From Gnetum montanum (lineage: Eukaryota > Streptophyta > Gnetopsida > Gnetales > Gnetaceae), in NCBI GenBank assembly GCA_015680685.1, contig MNCI01017582.1, positions 122,001 to 186,000 on the forward strand: 64,000 nt of DNA. The letters are read 5' to 3'. Position numbers and translations under genes: made by a program. The notes below the pieces were generated by a model that saw only the letters and a program-made list of their open reading frames with translations, made no database searches and was not told the DNA's origin. Below, in pieces: positions 33,990 through 46,348 of the stretch (position 1 is the first letter of the stretch; every line of letters starts with the position of its first letter).

Positions 33990-35716
33990 TGTTGCATATA
34001 ATCATCCATTGAAATAAACCCTACCACATGATGAACTCCAAAATAGTCTATGTTTTAGGAAAATTTTCCTTAATAATTTATCAACAAATTGTTATTGTTT
34101 GAGATTAATGGATGCAATTACATGATTTAATGAAGTATTATTAAATGTCTACTATTATTTTTTTTTTACAAGAATAAAACTTTGTTGCTAAGAGTAACTA
34201 ACTTGGAAGTAGCTAGTGATTTGTATTTTTCATGCCAAAGCTAGTCTCTACATATTCCATCCAATGAGTTAGTAATTGTGAGTTGGAATTTAGGTGATGA
34301 ATTAAGAGATATGAACTAGAAAAAGATGATAGACTCAAACATTCTGACATGAAGCTTCAAGGATACATCAAGAATTAGTGGTGAATTATAGTTATTCATG
34401 CTAGTTGCTACCTGCAATAGCTAGTGTAATTACCAATGATTTCATTTTTGCACTATAATAGCTTTTTCCAATTGATCATTAGGCATTCTAAACTTACCTA
34501 TTGTGACATCCTATCCCTGGATGTCATGGAAAATTTCAAATATACATTATATTAGACATTATGTGTAAAAAGATAATATACCAAACATTAAATATATGTA
34601 ACATTCAACATTATGTGCAAAGTAAATAACAAAGAAAGTGCAAAAAAAGAAAGAAAAGAATGCTTTATTAATTTAGAATGGTGTATTTGGATCATGGTTT
34701 AAGAGTGTTCATTGGGGTTTTCTTCCTTCAACATCTATCCCTTATAAGAAACCCAACACTACCACCATGGTTAGGCCTATAACCTAGCCAAAAGGAATGG
34801 CCAATCCACTTCCTATCTCACTTCACCTAACTCTCATGAATTTTCTTATTGGCTCTACCACTCCATGCTAGCATGACCTCTAAGCCTTGGTATAAATGCC
34901 TGAGGCCAAACTTCCAAAAATTACTCAAGAGACACATCTATTATTACAATGCATCCTTTCAAGTCTCAAATACAACTACCCTTTTGAGTCTTTCTTAAGA
35001 TAATGATAACACTTGTTATGAAGAGACACCATCTTTGTTATGTAGCAACATCATTTGGGAATAGGGACATGACACCTATGATCAATGACCAACATGAACT
35101 ATATCATTTTTAAATTTTTTCTATCATTCATTAGTTGTTATACCAAAACTATCATTAGAAACTGGTATAAATTATAATGTGAACAATTGTTATGGGACTT
35201 TTAGATCCATGGTAAACCTATCATAATATTCTCAAACTTATCCCACATCCCTACTATCATTCAAGCTACTACTACATGGGGTTAGATGGTGTATGAGATT
35301 GAGCGTCTAACATGTGGATGTTCCAATAATTCCATTACTTTAATGCTCTATTTTCAAGGGTGTAAGTGAGTCCTTGGTTTATGTAGTGATGAAATACACT
35401 CCTTCTATAATATTAAGATTTGTGATTTGGCTACTAGTTATAATAATTAATATCATTGTATTATCATGTTCTTGTTGGATGGTCAATAGGTGACAACTAT
35501 TGATTAAAAAGTGTTAAGATTAGGGGAAGTATAATAGGAGAATCCTTTATTATATCAATTATACATATCTATATGAATTTCCTTATTTTATTGTTGCTTG
35601 CATGAATACAGCTTGCAAGTCTCACTTAGATGAGATAACATCCTACAATGTCTAATGCACCTAATTTACTTTAGTCTTCACACATCAATTTTGCATTGTT
35701 GTTATAGTCAAAACCA
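33990..35716 (+). repeat. Athila-like 5' LTR, interrupted
   Basis: It aligns with 52429-53570 from 'TCCAAAATAGTCTATG' through 'AACATGAACTATATCATTTT' to about 35690. The family A solo LTR lies at 34502-35074. The right end (35716) is approximate and I could not identify a primer site after it. Confidence 0.75.
34502..35074 (-). mobile_element. Family A solo LTR, minus, in Athila LTR
   Basis: 573-bp LTR in reverse orientation with a perfect target duplication CCTAT at 34497-34501 and 35075-35079. The Athila 3' LTR provides the unoccupied counterpart near 52930. It starts TGTGACATCC and ends GGGACATGACA on the plus strand. Confidence 0.95.
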
Positions 35717-37650
35717 TAAGTAATCCTTATAGAAATTTCTAAAAAATTTTATTTAATTTAAATTTTTAAAAGTTCATTTTTTATTTTAGTTTGTTAAAAT
35801 ATTTAATCAAAAAATTATTATAAAAATTCAATCTTTAGAGTTTTACATGAGGTAAGGTAATGTGCATAACCATAACTAAATATAGATGATAAGATATTTT
35901 GATCAAAACAAATTAAAAACTACTATTTGTTTCTAAGGATAGAATAGATAACAATGTAAGAAGTTTGTTAGCATTACAAACTCTCTTAATTTTTGACCTA
36001 TAGCAATATATGGTAGAACTAGATTGCTACTAGTTCCTAGTAGAAGAGTAGATATCGATGTGCAATGTGGATAGAATCTTTGCTTGAAAATTGCAAAGCT
36101 CTATATTCCCTATTATGAATATTAGTTTATTTAACTAGATATTTTTGAATTATTTGTTGAAAATCAAATCTCATAGACCTTAGCCATTATCCAGTAGACT
36201 TCAATTCCTTAAGGAAGTTAGTGAAAATTCATATGGTTGTCAAATTCACTCAATAATAAGTTGTTAGAGTAGCTTTTCTGGTTATTGCTATAGGAATTAT
36301 TGAAATTCACATATATGATAATTATTGGCTATCATTGGATTCAAAATAGTTTGTGACCATAGAATTTTAACAAGTCAATATTGATTATGAGATTTGATAT
36401 GCATAGTGGTAGGTAGATTTTCCGATTCCCTTAGAATTAACTTTTATTTAAACACAAGGTGAGATATAATTATTATTACATTATTTGATTTTTTATCATC
36501 ATTAACAAAAAGGTACATCATTAATCCTTTTCTTTTAGTTATTTTTTTATTAAAACCTAGATTAAGTTAGGATTTATAAAGTTGCATTTATGAATTAGAT
36601 AGCATGAAATTTAAGTATAAATTTTATTTCAAGAAACCTAAACGAAAAGACCAGGAGGTGGAAACACCCATAAGTAATAGGAAGAAATTGAACAAATAAT
36701 TAGCTAAATAGATAACAAAGAAAAAGAGGAAGCAAGAAAAATCATACAATGGCTACTATAATAGGATCTATATCTTGTATTACATGAGTCACACTAATGA
36801 TGGCTATAGCCATCATAGTAGTTGCTATAGGAGAATAAATGTATGAAGCATGGAGAAAAAATACTTAAAAAACCTAGATGCATACAACTTTCTCAGGCCT
36901 ATAGAAAATATTAAATAATATCACAAAACCTTAAATTTGAACAATAAAGAATTTCCTTAAGAAGGTCCAAAAAATTAAAAATTTGGAATCACCCCTTAAA
37001 TTACAATTTTCAATCTAGTTTAAAATTAGAGATGTATCCAAATCAAGGACACCCTTGGATATTTGTTCTATCATGGTCTAAGAATAATGTAAAACTACTT
37101 CATATCCTAAAGGATCATTAATTAAAATTATTAGAAAATAGGACTAACAACCTTGATCAATTGTCCATCACCTTCTCAAAAAATATTCACCAAGAGACCA
37201 AGGAACATGAAACACTTCTTAGTGAATTAGATTCATTAGTTAAACTACTTGGAAACTCATTCCAACAAGTGGATGAATTGTAAACTAAAGTAAATAATAA
37301 CTCAAGGAACCTAGAACATTAAACCATCAAACATAACATATCCCAATTGATAACTTTCTAAAAAAATGATGATGAGTTTGGGAGATAACTTAATAGTATT
37401 AAATGAAATACTTTGGTTTCAACCCCTAGAGAACATTTAGTAAATCAACAAGAAGATTGAAAAACTTAATTGATATCAATCAAATAATGTATTAAATTAA
37501 TAGAGATGATTATCCATTATTTCTTCTATCCATAATAACAATCCTCCATTATTCCCACAATAATATTTAAATATACACTAGGATCAATAATAATATATCT
37601 TCACTAAGTTCACCTCTTTTCGCAATAAGATTTGTACCACAAGATAGCTT
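35717..37650. other. Athila-like leader and gag N-terminal region
   Basis: AT-rich leader. From about 37100 Glu/Leu-rich broken frames suggest the gag N-terminal part, but no diagnostic motif is legible before 37690. Confidence 0.4.
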
Positions 37651-37689
37651 TCTAGGAAACAAAAACAAACAAATATTTGCATCTGAAAA

Positions 37690-39470
37690 CACTTATCCTA
37701 ATCCAAGTATGATTTCATAACTCCATCAATGAATAACCATAGTACCAATAATTTTTCCATGAAGACCCAATGTCTTGTATCTATGACTTTGAAATGACTA
37801 TCCTTACTTTCTTCTAAATGAGGAGAATGATTCAAGATGACAACATTCAAATCAACTTTAAGAGATAAGGTCAACTTCTTTCTATAAGCTTTTTCAACCC
37901 TTATAATGTGATATAATGAATTTTAAGAAAACATTCTACATATGTTTCTACTAGAAGATTGATTATATAGCATAAGAAGAAAACTAATGATCTTCATCTA
38001 GAAGAATAATGAAGATTATAAAAGCACATATGAAATATTCATGGGATTATTCCTTAAAAAAAACCATGGTTTTTCTACATCTCACTTAATTCATATATTT
38101 ATAGAGGAGCTTCTCCCATATTATAGACAAAATGTAGATTTCACAAGTGGGGGAAACATTTTAAGATTATCCATAGATGAGGGATGGGAAATTCTGGATG
38201 TATTGATGGAGTAGAGTAAATGATAACCAAGGGTGAACTACAAAGGATCCATTACATATTTAAGTCAAATTAAGGATTAGTTAACCTCTTTTCAAATGGC
38301 CAAGATCAAAATAATTAATCAAGAAAATATAACTTTACTAGCTATCAAAGACTCTCTTCAGAGTCTTGTAAGATATGTGAAAATATTCAACATAATGTAG
38401 TACAGTATAAATCTTTATCAAATTTTGAACCATCAATTTGAGAATTAATAAAGTTATTTAAACAATAATAGTACCAAAAAATAGATCTAACTTTATCCAA
38501 AGCTCTTTTAATAATGTTTTCAAGAACATGATCAAGATTCTCATAGAGGAAAAAAAAAAGAAATAGAGAAATGATTAGATAATTTAGAAGAAAAAATAGA
38601 TAATTTGTATCATGAATTTAGAAGATTCTCCTAAAGTTGACATAAGTAAAAAACTATCCACTCAATTAAAACTAAACCCTATGCTACAATAATTTTCAAA
38701 AGCTAATGAAAGAGTAAATTAGGTTACCAATAAAAACTGATACAATACTCACCCCTCTAATTTCCCATAGCTTATGAGCACCTCAAAGGGTAACATTTAA
38801 AGAGAGTTTAGTGGTAATTAAATAAAATTAGCAATAAAAAGAAACTCCATGTCAACCCTCAACTACACCTTTAGAAATCCCAACCGAAGCCATAATGATT
38901 CTAAAAGGTAATATAACCCTAATACTAAGTAAAAAAGCACCTTTCCTAAGTTACCTTCAAGACAAGGCAACTAAAAAGAAATATTTATATAACCTTTTCA
39001 AGTAATTGATTCTAAAAATTATACCAAATCAAGCTATCTAGGATATACTACCTTATTTTAAATATTTTAAATAATTATGTATTATAAGTTGAAAATGAAA
39101 ATCTTAAAAATTTATACTTGCTATATGGAATCTCCATTTTCCTAAGGAATATGATGCCCCCAATTTATAAGTGCCTAGTTGCCTTAATAATCTTATTTAA
39201 AATTAAGGATATGAATATTAAACAAACATTGTTGGATCTTGGTGCTAACATTAATATATTGGCCTCAAAATTTAAGGCTATATAATATATTACAAACATT
39301 CATGACTTGTTCACTAGTTGATGGATCACTGATACATACCAAAGGTATTCTTTAAGATTTATTTATACAACTTAAAAATGACATTTATCAACCTAATTTT
39401 ATGGTATTATATATCCAAAATACCAACTCATTTTCAATCATTCTCTAATATCATTCTCTAATATTATAAG
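37690..39470 (+). pseudogene. Athila-like gag and protease relic
   Basis: Gag capsid traces: 'TFKSTLRDKVNFF' near 37845, a 'HHGFS...LI.IF' type block near 38060, and 'VDFTSGGNILRLSIDEGWEI' near 38130, the Athila 'S(G)GGxLLxxxxxEA' region; all are frameshifted. The protease is clear at about 39208-39470: 'IKQTLLDLGANINILASKF' (active DTG has become DLG, as often in plant gypsy), then 'SLIHTKGI', 'LFIQLKNDIYQPNFMVL' and 'NTNSFSIIL'. B2 cuts it just before the 'GRPWL' motif, which resumes at 47171. Confidence 0.75.
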
Positions 39471-40230
39471 TTGAGTGTAGGGGCGAGCTACCCCTACACT
39501 CAACCATACAAATATGAACATTACATGTGCGATTCGGTTGAACTCCGCAGATGAACTAGTTGTGGTATCTAGACAGTTAGCCTTAGGTTTCAGTTTGTTG
39601 TCTTCCCACCTAGACTAGTGTTAACTTTTTCATGTATGGTTTAGTCCAGAGTGAGGTGTATGATGTGTTCTATACTAATGCTACTCCCAAAGGAAATGGA
39701 ATATAATATTAACTAAGCTAAGAGAGAAAGGGTGAGAGAGAATCTAAGCTAGCCTATGTGTAATGAACATCCATTTCTTCATCATCCGTACACATCTCGG
39801 ACTTCGTGCATGACTACCACTGGGATTACCAAGCGTAGATCCTAGGTACGCTACTGGGTTACCAAGTAGTCACACTTAAATGCTCATAATCAAGTCGTAC
39901 TCATTCTGCTTTTAACAGGAGTTTAGGGTGAGAAGATATTAACTAAGAAAGTAGTAAATAACAATTAATTAAATGATTAAGCTAAGTGTATTCTGCAATG
40001 ATGAAGTAATCTCAATCTTTATTTCCAGTCATGTACATGTCCAAGTATGTCACACTTGAATAAGGATGCCATACAATTACAATCAACACACTGCGGGCAT
40101 ACACTAGGAGGAAAAAAATTGAGAGAAAAATGAAAACTAAATTAAAAATAACTCTAAAACTTACTCTCCTCTATTGGAATTGCAATATCATGTATGTGAT
40201 ATTATGGTTGGGTTAAATGGCAACTCATCA
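39471..40230 (-). repeat. Family B element B2, 3' LTR
   Basis: LTR of about 760 bp. The inner end is ACTCATCA before TACCCCCAC (the polypurine tract on the minus strand). The outer end is abnormal: TTGAGTGTAGGGG (39471-39483) is an exact inverse of CCCCTACACTCAA (39491-39503). Only two palindrome-array units remain (near 40180-40205). Confidence 0.8.
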
Positions 40231-40411
40231 TACCCCCACAACTAAGTGAAAACTCGTCCTTGAGTTATAGTGAGAACAAGCTCCATTCATTACATAGTGG
40301 ATAGGTTTGGAATTATTGGATGGTGAAATTTGATTTATGCTATAGTGTGGAATCAAGAAAAAATTAACACACAACACAAAGAATGTGCTACAGCTACAAA
40401 ATTGGTGAAAC

Positions 40412-42690
40412 TCATGTAGTTCCTGGTGGCGGTGGCTCCTCCATAGGTGCTTTCCCCTTGTCTTGTGCTCTAGGTATTGAGGCTTGATGACATTGAAGTA
40501 TCACCTGAAATTTCTCCTCTTCAGTCTAGGGATCTTTTTTTGTCCATGCTAATGTTTTGATGTTTGATGGAGTCAAAACCTCCCACGGATAGGGTAGTTG
40601 TGGAAACATTTCATTTGCCTTGACATACCAAGCCACAAATACCTGTCATTCCTCCTCATAGGCTCTGGCTTTGTCTTTGTACTCTTGAAAATAAGCAAGT
40701 CATCAAGCCAAATCTATTGTGATACCTTTTTTTCCTTAGTAGCTTACCTTTACCACCTCAAGTTCAGAATTTACAATCTCTAGTTTTTGCAATATCTTCT
40801 TGTGTTCTAAAAATTCTATTTCTTATTTGATGTAGGTGGCAGCTACCTATTGCTCAAGATCTATTCTCGGGTGCCCTACTATTAACATGGCAAGGTTGGC
40901 ATAACACAAGTTTTTCAACTCCATGTATTTTGTAAGATCTTGGATCTATAGGTCCCAGTTCTTAACTTCCTCCTGGTGGGCAAATGCATAAGTGTTCAAT
41001 ATGGCCTACCAGTCAGTGTTGAGCACTGATAGCATTGATGTGGGCCTTGGCCATATTGACTTCCTTTTCAAAGATCTATTTGTACATCCCTACCTAGTCT
41101 TGGAAGTACTCCTTTAGGTTTTCATGTCGTTTAGCCTCATTTTTCCACGTGCTTATTTTGATAGTTGTCTTTTGACAGATTACACGTACCTCCTCCATTA
41201 AGAGGGTTCGATTCTCCCTGGCTAAACAACTCATGTCTTGGTTGACCTGGATGAATTTTTCTCGTAACTTATGGAAATGTTCTTCAAAAACATTCTTTTG
41301 CTTCTCCACAGTGGTCAACTGAAGGTTTTTAGCAACAAGATGCTTTTTTTCTTCCTGTAAGGCCTTGAGTGCCTTGATATGCACACGAGTTTGTGCCTGT
41401 GCTGCAGAGGCATCCCAAACAGCCTTCTTTTCTTCTTTAGCCACCTTCTTATTCTCCATTAGTAGTTTGGTTAGTTGCTCAGTTTTAAAATTATCTAGCT
41501 AGTCTGCAAGAACAAATTGCAAAAGGTCCCTTTGTGCTACTTGGAGGGCCACGAGCTATTCTTACAATTTCTGCACCTCTACTTTAGCATGATCAGCCCT
41601 TGCCTCTATCAAGACTAGCTTCCCCATAGTGGAAATGATGTCTGATTGAATTGTTGTAACATCTTGAGGGATGTCAAAAAAGGATGTCATTATTTGTCCT
41701 ATTTGTAGTAATCATTCAAGCGCTTCCTCATGTTCCGTAGGAGTCATTGAGGTTCCAGCCAAAGTCTGAGCATCCCGTGCTCCTATGAGATTTGTAGGTG
41801 GCACAATAGGTACATTAAACAATTCTTTAATGTGGTCTACAACCACTTCTATAGCTCCTGTGACATCCTGGTATTGCATGACCACCACAGTGGGCCATTC
41901 ACTAGTTTCTAATTGTACTTGGAAAGATGTCACGTTTCCTAAGATCTGTTGTCACCAAGTACCTTTCTCTCCTCCTGTATGAATAAAAACTTTACCCCTT
42001 GTATGATCTGAAGAAACTATGGGTTGTATCGCATTGTTAATGACGTGGAAGAGATTTCCATCATCATGACTTCCCCAACTAACCATGTCAACGATGGCCC
42101 TGAGGTGGCTCATCAATGGTCTGTAATCTTGTAGCGCCAATTGTTGATCTTGTCCTGTGCTAGACCCTACTTCCTATTATTGGCTAGATCTCGTACTTGG
42201 AAATTGGCTGGGTCCTACAAGTTGAGTTGTAGTTGGTTTATCTATTGGTTCTTCTTCTTGTTCTGGTTCCAGTGTCTCACTAGTGATTTTTCTTGCAGCT
42301 AGTGGCTTTAACAATTCAACATATGAAGCATTTTGGGCTTTTTAGAGGACATCATTAGTGTATCCCCTGATACCAGCATGTAGACATAGCTTCTTGATAA
42401 GGCAAGGGAAGGGCAATTCCATCTTCCCTGTCTTCCGTTCCTCAAACTACCTTAGGAACTTCGTCAAGTATAGATGAGGTAGGTTAGCATTAACCTTTTC
42501 CATTAGCACTGCACATCCTATTACTCCGTATGTTGAAATCCTTTTTAGGCCCTTCGTGGGGAAGAGGTGATACGTTCTAATTTTGAAATAGATCCTCTCT
42601 TTCATCCTCAACTCTCCAAATGTCTTATCCTTGCCATATGCCCTTTCCAACCAAACTCATCGCACATTAGGAGGGACATACACTCACAAT
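40412..42690 (-). pseudogene. Family B ORF2 (B2), N-terminally truncated
   Basis: Minus-strand relative of 26250-28501. It begins near 'MERAYGKDKTFGELRMKERI' (42650) and keeps 'LFPTKGLKRIS', 'VLMEKVNANLPHLYL', 'LPFPCLIKKLCLHAGI' (around 42380), 'MSHLRAIVDMVSWGSHDDGN' (42110), 'GAIEVVVDHIKELFNVP' (41860) and an uninterrupted 121-codon coiled-coil segment at 41094-41459. The C-terminus is 'KGKAPMEEPPPPGTT'. About 150 N-terminal codons present in B1 are missing, so the frame is joined directly to the promoter-like block. Sequence agreement with B1 through frame-breaking mutations argues that ORF2 was once a real protein. Confidence 0.78.
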
Positions 42691-42821
42691 AAAAATTGGA
42701 GTACCAGTGAGCGAGATATAGGCAGAAAAGCAAGGGTGCCACACTTGCAATTCATAGAGAAAAATTTGAAAAAACCCCCCACATGATTTGTGAAAAATGA
42801 TGCTAAGTGTTACGGGGGGAT

Positions 42822-42905
42822 CATCTTTTTATAGCTAGATGAGATGCGATATCACGTACGTGATATCGTGTCAGCCGCGATATCACAGCCCTAGTGATAT
42901 TAGGC
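42822..42905 (-). promoter_or_regulatory. Internal palindrome array and TATA box before ORF2 (B2)
   Basis: Read on the minus strand: TGATATTA/CGATATCA-type units within 42849-42902 with centre spacings of about 17, 17 and 14 bp, then GCTATAAAAAGATG (about 42824-42837), a good TATA box, then ORF2. The units are the same palindrome as in the LTR promoter. This suggests that ORF2 had its own promoter derived from, or shared with, the LTR design. Confidence 0.65.
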
Positions 42906-45480
42906 ACAATAAAAGATACTAAATTTTTTAAGGTATTTTTGGAATTAAAAATGGGAATTAAGGGCATGGGGCTATTTTTAAGAGGTTCTAGGGTAATTAA
43001 ATTAGTTAGAAAGGCACGAATAATTATGATGGTGTGGAATTTATCAATAAGGCCTCGGGTGGTAAGTGAGAGAAAAAGGCCATGTAATGGTTACATAGTA
43101 ACATTGGAATTTAGAGGGATAGTAATAAGGGAAATAATGTTATGAAAAATAGGCTGAGGGTAAGAAATGGTGTGTGTGAGCAGTGTCATAAGTGAAAATT
43201 ACAAAAGATTACACAAGTGGGTCCTCCCCAAAGCAGGTTTCAACCTATAATGTCCTTGTGTAACCACACTTAAAAGTGTCTGTGGGCACTAGAAGGGTTA
43301 AATGTAATTGGAACTGATTCCAAAAAACACATACATGTAAATATCACTGGAATGAGATAAGAATTCGACACTATACAAGATACAAGCTACAATTATATGG
43401 ACAACAAGATGAGATAGGGTATAGAAGGGATTGTATAGATTGGGACATGAGGTAACTGACCTAGGGCATAATGAATCCTGTGTGTAAAGCATGATTAACA
43501 TGTCATTAACCTATCATTCCAAGATTAGGACCAAGTCCATTCCTCTGATCATTGACATCACATTGTTTCATCCCATGATGAGCAACTATGAGAGTACTAG
43601 AACAACAAGGCATACGATCACTTGGCATTTTGTTCAAGGGAGGAGTGATTTTTGTTTTGTGGCATTTCCTTTGTTTTTTTCTTCTTCAATTGCTAAATCT
43701 AGAGAAGCTACCAACCTTCAGGCATGGGTGCATGTCTTTCCAGTGGGACCCGCTAGAACAGCATTGAATTTTTGAGTGCCCTTTTGATTACTCTTACTCC
43801 CATTTTTCGTTGGATCTACAAGGATCTTACTACAACCATGTTGCATGACAACTCCCATAAACATTACCAAAGAGAATCCACAAGTCCCCTTGATGTCACA
43901 CCCTAATCATTCCCTCTTGGTCCATTCTTCTTTATTCTGGGTACAATGAACATGAAATTAATTTTAAGTTTTAAGAATGTCAAGAATATCATTGTACCCT
44001 CAAATAGAACCTCTTCTTTATAGAATGGATGAGTGGGTGTAATGGGCTCACTGTCCACATAATTGATCATTCAAGACTTGATAACATAGAACACACCTCA
44101 ACCAGCAAGCCACATGAATTTTTTATTCATAGATGAGATTACTTATAAAAATGTAAGGAGAAAAAAAGACAAAAAGATAAAACAAGAAATTGCAAAATGA
44201 ATAACTGGAAAACAAAAAGTTGTAAAATCAAAGAAAATGAAAAGTAGTTATTAATATTTCTTGTTATTAAAATGGGGGATATCCACCATAACTAAATGGT
44301 TGAGGATGGCAAGGATTAATAAATGGAAGATGAGGATCCTTGCATGTTGGAAATGCTAGGACCTAGTCATACTTACCCCATCAGGGTTCACACACTTGAT
44401 TATAGTAAGCATAGTGGGGCAATTTGTAAGATGCGGTTCTTTGGTAAAGAGTTGACCCACTATGGTGTTTGTGACCGTAAGATGGTATGCAAGGATCAGG
44501 ATGTTGCCTTCCATTCTTGTGTTCATTGGGCCATATGGTTTTTGGAGTGTTGATTGGTGGCCTTGATAGAGTAACACGAGGTGTTGGGTTTGAAGCTAAG
44601 GGTGCACCACAGGGTTGGACTTGTGTTGAGTTGGAGGATGCAGTGGCCTTGCAAAAGTGTTGTTCCTTCCTAGGTCATTTCTAAAGAAGGGACACCTTTG
44701 ATGTTGCTAAGGTCTCTCACTGCTATTGGCAATAGTAGCACAAGTAATGTTTGGGGGTTGTTGCTGTGGTGCAGATACCTTAGGAACAATTGGTGGTGAT
44801 GTAGAAGGATGGAAAGGATGAGAATGTTGAAAATTAGGAGAAGTGTAAGGTGCACAAGGAAGTGGTTGTGTTGAGGACATGGGCTGATAATTTTGAGGAG
44901 AATGATAATGCTGTGAGATAGAGTATGTTAACCCAGTTGGAGAAACAATGTATTGGACTAGATAAGCATTTGGGTTTGGATGGTACAAAGGATGTCTCCA
45001 GTTTAGGGGTGGCTTCCCCCACAACTAGGATCATTTCCATTTTGATAGAACATAGTATCTCTATATGAACTCTAGGTTTAACCTATTTTCCCAATGCTCA
45101 TATAAATATAACAAGATTGGGCATTGACCCTTGGGGTGATCATATAGGAAAATGTTGCATTCATATGTGTGATTGGAAGTTGAGCTCTTATCTTCCTCAT
45201 TCCTTCTTTCCGAATGCCTAATGATATTTTTTCCTACTTCTCAGTTTGTTAAAACTCTATCTTCAATAATATTCATATATTCTCCATACTTTTTATGCGT
45301 CCATTCCAACATCTTTTTAATCTTTGCCTCAACTTCTTCTAGTGATTGTTGTGTTGGAAAAGATGGTTTTTTCCTCCTTGAGAAAAGATTGGTTGATTTC
45401 TCCTTTTTGTGATTATGGACCTTTGTTAAGTTGAGATTTTGGTCTCGTTAATGTTTTTTAACACTCTCCCATTGATGGGT
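42906..45480. other. Family B central region (B2)
   Basis: Noncoding and gag-tail sequence parallel to 22901-25160 of B1, minus strand. A Pro/Ser-rich frame at 44707-45024 ('SPTGLTYSISQHYHSPQNYQ') is the gag tail. No pol motif. Confidence 0.5.
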
Positions 45481-46010
45481 TCATAGTTTGTATAGTTGAC
45501 CTTGGGGATACATCCCTAGGGTCTCTCTTGTTTCATCACAAAGCCCATCAATGATATGGTACATTAGCCTTTCCTCGAAGAACTTATGGCCTGGATAATT
45601 ATTTAACAGTGCATAATATCTTTCTAAGGCCATGTCCAAGGGTTCATGTTGTGCTTGTTTCCACTCTTGGATTTGTTTCCTCAAGGCCGACACTCTTGCG
45701 TAGGTTTGATATCTTTCATTAAATATTTCTACCATTGTTGGCCAGTGTCGTATTGAATTTGGTTTTAACAATCTATACCATACTTTTGCTTGGCCAATGA
45801 GTGTCATAGGAAAGAGCTTAAGTTTTTTCCAACTGTTATCAATGTTGTTCCATGTGCATGCATCATAGAAGGCTTGTAAATGTTGATGCAGATCTAATTC
45901 ATAGCCTCCGAAAAAATTGGGAAAGTTGTTTAAATCGAGCCTGGGTAGATGACTCTCTTTACGATGCCTATGGGAGATTTGAATAGCCTCTTGTATTTGC
46001 ATTAGGCTTT
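45481..46010 (-). pseudogene. Family B gag (B2)
   Basis: A 173-codon open stretch of gag: 'GGYELDLHQHLQAFYDACTW', 'KLFPMTLIGQAKVWYRLLKP', 'RHWPTMVEIFNERYQTYARV', 'MYHIIDGLCDETRETLGM'. It corresponds residue by residue to the B1 gag at 22000-22527 and is the better-preserved copy. The downstream tail is broken by stops. As in B1, no zinc knuckle is visible. Confidence 0.85.
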
Positions 46011-46330
46011 TAGTGGCCAGTAGGGATTCATCGTCATCTAGTATGTTATTCTTTCGTACGTTGAGATGACGTTTCTTTCATTTATGTTTATAAGAAACCC
46101 CCACCTCGGGTTGTGTACTCCAATCTTCATTGTCATATAGTTCGTTGGTTCTCTAATGAACTTCCTCACTAGATGTGACATTATTATAGTCTTGTAGGAG
46201 AGGCATGGTTGTGCAATTGTGTGTGAATTTATATGTGACTTTTTATAATTATATTTTTCATAAAAGATATATCATTAATTCCTATACAATGACCTTGTAT
46301 GAGATAACTAATCTAGATAACTAGCACCGT

Positions 46331-46347
46331 CCCTGACAATGGCACCA
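46331..46347 (-). other. Family B primer binding site (B2)
   Basis: On the minus strand TGGTGCCATTGTCAGGG, one base after the 5' LTR. It is closer to the plant tRNA-Asp site than the B1 copy. Confidence 0.8.
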
Positions 46348-46348
46348 A

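Noticed and set aside
43491-44684. Plus-strand frames inside B2
   Set aside because: They are antisense to a minus-strand element and not conserved in B1.
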